Shown: positions 1 to 5,613 of the stretch, one piece after another
How positions within the stretch are numbered: the first letter of the stretch is position 1
Layout of the letters: each line of letters starts with the position of its first letter
From: Clostridia bacterium
GTDB lineage: Bacteria; Bacillota; Clostridia; Oscillospirales; CAG-272
Length of the DNA stretch: 8,554 bases
Reading direction: 5' to 3'
Assembly: GCA_017395715.1 (NCBI GenBank)
Contig: JAFQNZ010000008.1
Coordinates: forward strand, 1 to 8,554
The notes under the pieces: model-generated
Seen by the model: the letters and a program-made list of their open reading frames with translations, nothing else
Databases searched by the model: none
What the model was told of the DNA's origin: nothing
Program-made: the position numbers and the translations under genes

Positions 1-2
1 AC

Positions 3-455
3 CTGAAGTGGGGCAACGAAAACGCCACCGATGAAGAGATCATCGAAGCCTGCCGTCTTGCCCAAGCGCACGACTTCGTGATGTCCTTTCCCGACGGCTA
101 CGATACTTACATCGAACAGGGCGGCACGAACGTTTCGGGCGGTCAGAAACAGCGCCTTTGCATTGCGCGTGCCCTTCTTGCAAGACCCAAAATCTTGGTA
201 CTTGACGACTCCACAAGTGCGGTTGACACCAAGACCGATATGCTGATCCGCCGCGGCTTCAAAGCCTTCATTCCCGAAACCACCAAGATCATCATTGCCC
301 AGCGTGTGGCATCCATCGAAGATGCCGACCTCATTCTCGTGATGGATAACGGCAAGATTGTGGCAAGCGGCAAGCACAATGACCTGCTTGATAGCTGTGA
401 CATCTACCGCGAAGTTTATACACAACAAGTCAGGGGAGGTGAAGAGAATGAATAA
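3..455 (+). CDS. ABC exporter half-transporter, degenerate NBD (5' partial)
   Basis: This is the C-terminal 150 residues of an ABC half-transporter; the membrane domain, Walker A and Q-loop lie left of the window. The frame is open from base 3. The visible part is a nucleotide-binding domain with the signature VSGGQ (fragment residues 44-48), Walker B ILVLDD (64-69) and the D-loop SAVD. Two key residues are non-consensus: Asp69 replaces the catalytic Glu after Walker B, and the H-loop reads AQR, with Gln100 in place of the switch His. In heterodimeric exporters such as BmrCD, LmrCD and TM287/288, these are marks of the subunit that contributes the degenerate ATP site. The next gene supplies the complementary consensus subunit and overlaps this one by 8 bp, so the two probably form one exporter for drugs, lipids or peptides. 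The substrate cannot be read from sequence. Family call is secure; substrate is unknown. Confidence 0.95.
   Translation: MKWGNENATDEEIIEACRLAQAHDFVMSFPDGYDTYIEQGGTNVSGGQKQRLCIARALLARPKILVLDDSTSAVDTKTDMLIRRGFKAFIPETTKIIIAQRVASIEDADLILVMDNGKIVASGKHNDLLDSCDIYREVYTQQVRGGEENE
432..442 (+). promoter_or_regulatory. Ribosome binding site that fixes the start of the second ABC gene
   Basis: AGGGGAGGTGA lies inside the end of the preceding gene, with its GGGAGG core 8 nt before the ATG at 448. The reading frame is open further upstream, to an ATG at 358. Only the 448 start has a good Shine-Dalgarno sequence, and it gives the short polar N-terminus (MNKQAKNK) expected before the first membrane segment. 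Confidence 0.85.
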
Positions 456-2382
456 GCAAGCCAAAAACAAAGCCCCCGAAATGCCACACAAGAGAAAGAT
501 CAACTTCAAAGCACTCGGCAGAGTGGTCAAAATGCTGTATCAAGCCTACCCCGTGCTCGTACCGCTCATGGTATTCTGCATTCTCTTTTCGGCAGCCGTT
601 GCCGCCATTCCCGGCGTGTTCATCCAAAAGATCCTTGCCGCCATTGAGCTCGCTCTGAAAAACCAAACCCCATGGGTTGACGCCGCCAAGGATATCCTAC
701 CCAACATCATCACGCTGATCGTTCTCTATTCGCTCTCTTTGATCTCCACCACCGTCTTCAATCAGCTCGGCGCGTATATCACACAAGGCTTCCTCAGTAA
801 AATGCGCTGCGCCATGTTCGACGGTATGCAGAATCTCCCGATCCGTTATTTTGACACCAACAAGCACGGCGACATTATGAGCCGTTACACCAACGATATC
901 GACACACTCCGCCAGCTCATCTCGCAATCGCTCCCCTCGCTCATCTCGTCAAGCGCCGTGGTCATCACCGTCCTCTTTGTTATGCTGTATTTCAGCGTGT
1001 GGATGACACTTGTGGTACTCACAGGCGTTCTTGCCATGCTCTTTGTTTCCAAAAAAGTAGGTGGCGGCTCTGCCAAATACTTCATCCGTCAGCAGAAAGC
1101 CGTCGGCAAGACCGAAGGCTTTGTGCAGGAAATGATGAACGGTCAAAAGGTCATCAAAGTCTTCTGCCACGAAAAAGAAGCGCAAAAAGACTTTGACGAG
1201 ATCAATGAAGAGCTCTACCGCGACAGTTCCCGCGCGCATGCTTACGCCAATATGCTCGGCCCGATCATCATGAACATCGGCAACATCCTGTATGTGCTTG
1301 CCGCCATCATCGGCGGTGTGTTCATCCTCACCCCCGGCTTTGAAAATGTCAGCTTCAGCATGGAGCCTTTCACGGTTGCCATCCTCATCCCCTTCCTCAG
1401 CATGACCAAGCAGTTCACCGGTCAAGTCAACCAGTTCAGCCAGCAGATCAACTCGATCATCATGGGTCTTGCCGGCGCATCGCGTGTGTTTGAACTCATG
1501 GACGAAGAGCCCGAAGCCGATGACGGCTATGTCAAGCTCGTCAACGCCAAGATCGATGACGAGGGCAACATCACAGAAACCAACGAGCGCACAGGCGTTT
1601 GGGCATGGAAGCATCCCCACGGCGACGGCACGACCACCTATACCCGCCTGATGGGAGATGTCCGTCTTGTGGACGTTGACTTCGGCTACACCGAAGAAAA
1701 GACAGTGCTTCACAACGTGTCTGTCTTTGCCGAGCCCGGTCAAAAAGTCGCCTTTGTGGGCGCAACCGGTGCAGGCAAAACCACCATCACCAACCTCTTA
1801 AACCGCTTTTATGACATTGCCGACGGCAAGATCCGCTACGACGGCATCAATATCAATAAGATCAAAAAGAGTGACCTGCGCCGCTCGCTCGGCATCGTGC
1901 TGCAGGATACCAACCTCTTCACAGGTAGCGTGATGGAAAACATCCGTTACGGACGTCTTGACGCCACCGACGAAGAGTGCATCGCCGCCGCCCGCCTCGC
2001 CGGCGCTGATGACTTCATCACCCGTCTGCCCGAGGGCTACAAGACCGAGCTTGCCAACAACGGCGCCAACCTTTCACAGGGTCAAAGACAGCTGATCGCC
2101 ATTGCGCGTGCCGCCGTTGCCGACCCGCCGGTTATGATTCTTGACGAAGCCACCTCCTCGATCGACACCCGTACCGAAGCCATCGTTCAGCGCGGTATGG
2201 ATAAGCTGATGGAAGGCAGAACCGTCTTCGTCATCGCCCACCGCCTGTCCACCATTATGAATTCCGACGTCATCATGGTGCTTGAAAACGGCAGGATCAT
2301 CGAGCGCGGCAACCACGATAAACTCATTGCCGAAAAAGGCACCTACTACCGCCTCTACACCGGCGCATTTGAACTTGAATAA
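448..2382 (+). CDS. ABC exporter half-transporter, catalytic NBD (YheH/BmrD-like)
   Basis: A complete 644-residue type IV ABC half-transporter. About six membrane helices occupy residues 35-325 (roughly 35-57, 86-106, 162-182, 184-204, 272-297, 306-322). A charged linker insertion follows (about 357-403, including TNERTG and WAWKHPHGDG) between membrane domain and NBD. Such linkers are known in Clostridia/Bacilli members of this subfamily. The NBD shows A-loop Tyr414, Walker A GATGAGKTT (438-446), Q-loop Gln486, signature LSQGQ (542-546), Walker B VMILDE (562-567, catalytic Glu567) and H-loop His598. Catalytic Glu and His are consensus, but the signature has Gln for the first Gly of LSGGQ. 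In a heterodimer that signature would face the Walker motifs of the degenerate partner encoded just upstream. The start at 448 is supported by its ribosome binding site, and translation is probably coupled to the upstream gene through the 8-bp overlap. It likely drives ATP-dependent export at the cytoplasmic membrane. The substrate is unknown. Confidence 0.97.
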   Translation: MNKQAKNKAPEMPHKRKINFKALGRVVKMLYQAYPVLVPLMVFCILFSAAVAAIPGVFIQKILAAIELALKNQTPWVDAAKDILPNIITLIVLYSLSLISTTVFNQLGAYITQGFLSKMRCAMFDGMQNLPIRYFDTNKHGDIMSRYTNDIDTLRQLISQSLPSLISSSAVVITVLFVMLYFSVWMTLVVLTGVLAMLFVSKKVGGGSAKYFIRQQKAVGKTEGFVQEMMNGQKVIKVFCHEKEAQKDFDEINEELYRDSSRAHAYANMLGPIIMNIGNILYVLAAIIGGVFILTPGFENVSFSMEPFTVAILIPFLSMTKQFTGQVNQFSQQINSIIMGLAGASRVFELMDEEPEADDGYVKLVNAKIDDEGNITETNERTGVWAWKHPHGDGTTTYTRLMGDVRLVDVDFGYTEEKTVLHNVSVFAEPGQKVAFVGATGAGKTTITNLLNRFYDIADGKIRYDGININKIKKSDLRRSLGIVLQDTNLFTGSVMENIRYGRLDATDEECIAAARLAGADDFITRLPEGYKTELANNGANLSQGQRQLIAIARAAVADPPVMILDEATSSIDTRTEAIVQRGMDKLMEGRTVFVIAHRLSTIMNSDVIMVLENGRIIERGNHDKLIAEKGTYYRLYTGAFELE

Positions 2383-2389
2383 ACAAACG

Positions 2390-2423
2390 AAAAAGGAGTT
2401 TCGCATAGGCGAGACTCCTTTTT
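2390..2423 (+). terminator. Rho-independent terminator of the ABC exporter operon
   Basis: A 15-bp stem starts 7 nt after the stop codon: left arm 2390-2404, loop ATAG 2405-2408, right arm 2409-2423. All positions pair, one as a G-U wobble. The stem ends in five T on the right and starts with five A on the left, so it could also act in the opposite direction. Only plus-strand genes flank it. Confidence 0.92.
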
Positions 2424-2438
2424 GCGTTGCCCTGCGAG

Positions 2439-2451
2439 CATACGCCGTATG
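2439..2451. repeat. Short palindrome CATACG-C-CGTATG
   Basis: Perfect 6-bp arms (2439-2444 and 2446-2451) around a single C, just after the terminator. The function is unknown. It may be a binding site or part of the repeat-rich spacer. No gene was found in this stretch. Confidence 0.4.
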
Positions 2452-2477
2452 GGCGATTCACTCTTCACCCGCCATAC

Positions 2478-2500
2478 TCTTGCTAATACAACATTTGATT
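2478..2500 (+). repeat. 23-nt dispersed repeat, copy 1
   Basis: This stretch matches 8157-8179 at 20 of 23 positions. Both copies begin TCTTGC and end CATTTGATT, and both are intergenic, nearly 6 kb apart. This copy runs directly into the TAGGGG-type palindrome at 2501, which suggests the two form one dispersed element. Confidence 0.6.
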
Positions 2501-2532
2501 TCGTAGGGGCTACCCTGCGTGGTCGCCCCTAC
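2501..2532. repeat. TAGGGG-type palindromic repeat unit (REP-like)
   Basis: The arms GTAGGGGC (2503-2510) and GCCCCTAC (2525-2532) are perfect inverted repeats around a 14-nt loop. The loop and right arm contain GTGGTCGCCC (2519-2528), which recurs exactly at 8136-8145. The TCGTAGGGG start recurs at 8328-8336 and, inverted, at 8410-8418. Short TCGTAGGGG...CCCG palindromes are, from general recall, frequent between genes in Clostridia. The family assignment is by resemblance only. Confidence 0.6.
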
Positions 2533-2535
2533 ATC

Positions 2536-2602
2536 GGGTATACCCCCATGTATCATTTCGATACCTATTGACAAAATATCACGAAAATGCTATACTGTAT
2601 AG
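2536..2602. promoter_or_regulatory. Three GTAT/ATAC dyads around the promoter (candidate operators)
   Basis: Three perfect inverted repeats built from GTAT/ATAC words lie on or next to the promoter of the MBOAT operon. They are GGGTATACCC (2536-2545), GTATC-N5-GATAC (2550-2564, ending 3 nt before the -35 box) and CTATAC-T-GTATAG (2590-2602, overlapping the -10 box). A regulator bound at the last would block RNA polymerase. No regulator gene is visible in the window. AT-rich promoters produce short dyads by chance, so the operator role is speculative. Confidence 0.35.
2568..2596 (+). promoter_or_regulatory. Sigma-A promoter of the MBOAT-SGNH-transglutaminase operon
   Basis: The -35 box TTGACA (2568-2573) is perfect. 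The spacer is exactly 17 bp, an extended -10 TG lies at 2588-2589, and the -10 box is TATACT (2591-2596, one mismatch to TATAAT). Transcription should start near 2603, giving a leader of about 57 nt. It is the only strong promoter seen in the window and stands immediately before the three-gene operon. Confidence 0.88.
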
Positions 2603-2624
2603 GTAAAAATATGTCTTTCACTCT

Positions 2625-2643
2625 GTCTTTTGTCAAAAAAGAC
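2625..2643 (+). promoter_or_regulatory. Leader hairpin just upstream of the ribosome binding site
   Basis: GTCTTTT (2625-2631) can pair with AAAAGAC (2637-2643) over a 5-nt loop. An alternative pairing, TTGTC (2630-2634) with GACAA (2641-2645), excludes the first and reaches the edge of the Shine-Dalgarno sequence. Both are AT-rich and weak. A role in translation control is possible but not shown. Confidence 0.25.
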
Positions 2644-2644
2644 A

Positions 2645-2662
2645 AGAAAGGAGTCTCTTTTG
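2645..2662 (+). promoter_or_regulatory. Ribosome binding site and TTG start of the MBOAT gene
   Basis: AGAAAGGAG (2645-2653) stands 6 nt before TTG at 2660-2662. The frame is open from an earlier TTG at 2630, but that codon lies upstream of this Shine-Dalgarno sequence. The 2660 start gives MLFNSLEFLIF, which closely resembles the usual N-terminus of AlgI-type proteins. Confidence 0.85.
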
Positions 2663-4114
2663 CTTTTCAATTCGCTTGAGTTTTTGATATTTTTACCAAT
2701 TACCTTTCTTTTGTTTTGGGTAACACCGCATAAATTCCGCTTTTTGCCGCTGCTTGCCGCGTCCTACTATTTTTATATGTATTGGAATCCGCGGCTTGTC
2801 TTTCTCATTCTGTTCACCACCGTGGTGTCTTACCTCTGCGGCATACTTTTAGAAAAAGCAAAAGGCAACGCCACAGCCCAAAAGCTGATCGTGGCAACAA
2901 CGCTGATTGCCTGCCTTGGCACACTTCTCTTCTTCAAATATTTCAACTTCCTGTACGATGCGTTTTATGACCTTGTGGGCGTCTTTGGCGGCAAAGAAGC
3001 GCCCGGCTTCTTCACCATCATGCTCCCTGTGGGCATTTCCTTTTACACCTTCCAGACCGCATCCTACGTCATTGACGTGTGGCGTGGCAGTGTACCTGCT
3101 GAAAAAAACTTTGGCTACTTTGCCCTGTTCGTCAGCTTCTTCCCGCAGCTTGTGGCAGGCCCAATTGAGCGCCCCGGCGCGCTTTTACCGCAGTTAAAGG
3201 CAAGACATTTTTTCCGCGATATCGACTGGTCAAGTGCCTTCCGCTATATGCTGCTCGGCTTTTTCAAAAAAATTGCCGTAGCCGACGCGGTCGGCGTGCT
3301 TGTCAACAGTGTATATGAAAATCCAGCAGCAACCAACGGCCCCGCCGCCCTTCTTGCCACCTTCCTGTTTGCCCTGCAAATCTTCTGCGACTTCTCGGGC
3401 TACAGCGACATTGCAGTAGGATGCGCCAAGCTGTTTGGCGTGAACCTTACCGAAAACTTCAAAGCGCCCTACTCCGCTACCACCATCAAGGAATTTTGGA
3501 ACCGCTGGCACCTCTCTCTTTCCTGCTGGCTGCGCGACTACATCTATTTTCCTCTCGGCGGCAGCCGCGTGGGGCAGGTGCGCCGTTATTTCAACGTGTT
3601 CGTTGTCTTTTTTGTCAGCGGACTCTGGCACGGCGCAAGCTATAACTTTGTCATTTGGGGCATTCTCCACGCCGTCTTCCAAATCGTCGGCGCGCTCACG
3701 TTGAACGCCCGTAATTCGTTTTGGCAAAAGCTCGGCAAAACGCCCGATTCTCTTCTCGTTAAGACCATGCGCCGCGTGGGTGTGTTCTTACTCGTCTGCT
3801 TTGCTTGGATCTTCTTCCGCGCAAACACCCTCTCGGATGCTCATACGATCCTTGGCAAGATCTTCACCGATTGGTCAAATATCGGCGAAACCCTCTCGCT
3901 TCTTTCACTCTCTTTGCCAATCTTCTGCTACTTACTCGTGATCTTCTTGATCCTTCCCTTTATGGAAAAAATCAAATACCCCGATCACACAAAGCCGCTT
4001 GGTGAAAAGACTCGCTTTGTACTGTATGCCGTGATGACCTGGTGCATTGTGGGCGTGTGGGTCTATCTGCAAGCCGCAAACGTCGGCAGCTCCTTTATTT
4101 ACTTCCAATTCTGA
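2660..4114 (+). CDS. MBOAT family membrane O-acyltransferase (AlgI/DltB-like)
   Basis: A complete 484-residue multi-pass membrane protein, mostly hydrophobic, with about 11-12 membrane segments. Family landmarks are the MLFNSLEF N-terminus, LPVGISFYTFQ (122-132), PQLVAGPI (162-169), CDFSGYSDIAVG (243-254), FWNRWHLSLS (279-288), RDYIYFPLGGSR (292-303) and GLWHGASYNFVIWG (321-334). His324 in the last motif matches the invariant MBOAT active-site histidine. AlgI, PatA and DltB relatives pass acyl groups (acetyl, or D-alanyl for DltB) across the membrane to an extracytoplasmic transferase. No dltA or dltC is present, and the next gene encodes an SGNH protein, so acetylation or similar acylation of a polysaccharide or other surface polymer is more likely than teichoic acid D-alanylation. 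The gene is first in a three-gene operon under the promoter at 2568. The TTG start may lower expression. Family is secure; donor and acceptor are inferred. Confidence 0.95.
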   Translation: MLFNSLEFLIFLPITFLLFWVTPHKFRFLPLLAASYYFYMYWNPRLVFLILFTTVVSYLCGILLEKAKGNATAQKLIVATTLIACLGTLLFFKYFNFLYDAFYDLVGVFGGKEAPGFFTIMLPVGISFYTFQTASYVIDVWRGSVPAEKNFGYFALFVSFFPQLVAGPIERPGALLPQLKARHFFRDIDWSSAFRYMLLGFFKKIAVADAVGVLVNSVYENPAATNGPAALLATFLFALQIFCDFSGYSDIAVGCAKLFGVNLTENFKAPYSATTIKEFWNRWHLSLSCWLRDYIYFPLGGSRVGQVRRYFNVFVVFFVSGLWHGASYNFVIWGILHAVFQIVGALTLNARNSFWQKLGKTPDSLLVKTMRRVGVFLLVCFAWIFFRANTLSDAHTILGKIFTDWSNIGETLSLLSLSLPIFCYLLVIFLILPFMEKIKYPDHTKPLGEKTRFVLYAVMTWCIVGVWVYLQAANVGSSFIYFQF

Positions 4115-4125
4115 GGAAACAAACC

Positions 4126-5613
4126 ATGAAAAAAAGACTCTTGAAACTTGCAGTCTTGCTTCTCATTCTCATCATTCCCACCGTTATCTTCACCGTTGTT
4201 TCGGAAGCGCTGCCCGATCCGTATCAAAAGACCTATCTTGGTGCTTTTGATGAAAAATACGAAATGCTATACGAAACAAAAGGCAAAAAGATCGTTTTTA
4301 TCGGCGGCTCGGGACTCCCCTTCGGGCTTCGTACCGATTTGTTGCAACAGGAAATTGGCGATGACTATACAGTCATCAACTACGGTCTTTACGCCACCCT
4401 CGGCACAAAATTCATGATGGATACGGCAAGAGATGCCATAGGAAAAGGTGACATCGTCATTCTCTGCCCCGAGCTTTCCGAGCAGACCTTCTCGCTCTAT
4501 TTCAACGGCGAGGCGGCTTTGCAAGCCACAGACGGCATACACGCATCGCTTTCTTCCCTATCCCTCGGCAACAAAATCTCCACCTTTTACCAATACTTCG
4601 GCTACAGCGTTGATAAAATCGGCTATGCCGCAAACGCCACAATTCTTGACCCCGAAGGCGTTTACCGCGCCGATTCGATCAATGAGTGGGGCGATATCGA
4701 CTACGCCGATCGCGAAAACAATATCATGAACAACGGCTATGATGTCAATATGACAATCACAACCGACAATCTCTTAAACCAAGACTTCATCGACTACGTC
4801 AACGACTTTGTTGCCGACTGCAAGGACAAAGATGCCGAGGTGTATTTCGGCTTTGCGCCCGCCAATCTTGCCGCTCTTCGCTCCTCGCAAAACAAGCGCG
4901 CGGAATTTGAAAGCAAGCTAAAAGACATGATCAACTGCCCGCTTCTCGGCTCGGTGGAAGATTATCTTTTCGAAAAAGGCTATTTTTACGACACCAACTT
5001 TCACTTAAACGCCTCGGGCGCTGTTGCTTTTACCCATCAAATCACCCTGCTCTTGAAACAAGCGCTCGGTATGGAGGCGATCACCTCGATCGAAGTCCCC
5101 AAAGCCCCGCCGCTTCTTTCGGATATCGTGGTGGATGTCCCGGTTTCGGGCGGCGACCTTGTTCCGTTTGACAAATACAACGGCGAGCCCAATATCGACT
5201 ATGCCGATTGGTTCACCTATCGCAAAGAGGGTAACACCTACACAATCACAGGCGTGAAAGCGGAACACCTCGGTATGAGTGAAGTGATCCTCCCCTCGGT
5301 CTATGACGGCAAAAACGTCACAGCCCTTGCCGAAAACGCCCTTCTCGGCTGCACCGATCTTGTGCGAATCCACATCGGCACCACCTACAAGAGCCTGGAA
5401 AAAGCCGCCTTCAACGGCTGCATTTCGCTTGAGGGCATCTACCTCTACGAAACCGACGGCAACCGCATTGCCCCGCCCCTCACAGGTCTTCTTGACGGTG
5501 CATCCCGCACGGTGAAGATCTATATTCCCGAAGACGGCAACTATGTAGCAGGCTACACTTGGAGCCGTTATGAAGACAAATTTGAAACCTTTTCCAAAGA
5601 GGATTCCCAATGA
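4126..5613 (+). CDS. SGNH/GDSL-like acyltransferase or esterase with BspA-type LRR tail
   Basis: A 495-residue protein with one hydrophobic N-terminal segment (about 5-25), so anchored at or exported across the membrane. A weak signal peptidase site is possible near Ala28. The SGNH-like domain spans about 50-315: block I FIGGSGLPFG with candidate nucleophile Ser62, NYG at 85-87, and YDTNFHLN with candidate Asp289 and His293. This layout resembles SGNH proteins encoded next to MBOAT genes in Firmicutes, which take the acyl group from the MBOAT partner. After a linker (about 320-360), residues 361-490 look like a BspA-type (LRR_5) region, with repeats such as ENALLGCTDLVRI and KAAFNGCISLEGI and a capping segment (VKIYIPEDGNYVAGYTW). 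This may bind the polymer or a protein partner. The start at 4126 follows TGAGG, which overlaps the upstream stop codon, with 9 nt spacing. The first domain is fairly secure; whether it acts as transferase or esterase is not. Confidence 0.88.
   Translation: MKKRLLKLAVLLLILIIPTVIFTVVSEALPDPYQKTYLGAFDEKYEMLYETKGKKIVFIGGSGLPFGLRTDLLQQEIGDDYTVINYGLYATLGTKFMMDTARDAIGKGDIVILCPELSEQTFSLYFNGEAALQATDGIHASLSSLSLGNKISTFYQYFGYSVDKIGYAANATILDPEGVYRADSINEWGDIDYADRENNIMNNGYDVNMTITTDNLLNQDFIDYVNDFVADCKDKDAEVYFGFAPANLAALRSSQNKRAEFESKLKDMINCPLLGSVEDYLFEKGYFYDTNFHLNASGAVAFTHQITLLLKQALGMEAITSIEVPKAPPLLSDIVVDVPVSGGDLVPFDKYNGEPNIDYADWFTYRKEGNTYTITGVKAEHLGMSEVILPSVYDGKNVTALAENALLGCTDLVRIHIGTTYKSLEKAAFNGCISLEGIYLYETDGNRIAPPLTGLLDGASRTVKIYIPEDGNYVAGYTWSRYEDKFETFSKEDSQ
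5598..5603 (+). promoter_or_regulatory. Ribosome binding site of the lipoprotein gene
   Basis: AGAGGA lies 6 nt before the ATG at 5610, inside the end of the SGNH-LRR gene. With the ATGA stop/start overlap, it points to translational coupling of the two genes. Confidence 0.7.

Noticed and set aside
358..447. Upstream extension of the second ABC gene to an ATG at 358
   Set aside because: It would overlap the first ABC gene by nearly 100 bp and lacks a ribosome binding site; ATG 448 has a strong one and gives the expected N-terminus.
949..1743. 264-codon minus-strand open frame opposite the ABC gene
   Set aside because: It lies wholly opposite a gene with complete ABC motifs; its His/Asp/Val-rich translation is typical of antisense shadow frames.
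2282..2506. 74-codon plus-strand open frame across the ABC gene end
   Set aside because: It runs through the terminator and into the repeat, with no ribosome binding site or family resemblance.
2630..2659. Earlier TTG start for the MBOAT gene
   Set aside because: It precedes the good Shine-Dalgarno sequence at 2645-2653 and adds charged residues not found in AlgI-type N-termini.
2660..4114. Assigning the MBOAT gene as dltB of teichoic acid D-alanylation
   Set aside because: No dltA or dltC neighbours are present and the partner is an SGNH-LRR protein; the motifs fit the wider AlgI-like group as well.
4042..4125. Earlier start for the SGNH-LRR gene inside the MBOAT gene
   Set aside because: It would put an 84-nt overlap and a basic extension ahead of a normal membrane anchor; ATG 4126 has a properly spaced ribosome binding site.
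5005..5610. 201-codon minus-strand open frame opposite the LRR tail
   Set aside because: It is a shadow of a plus-strand gene with recognisable SGNH and LRR motifs and has no promoter of its own.
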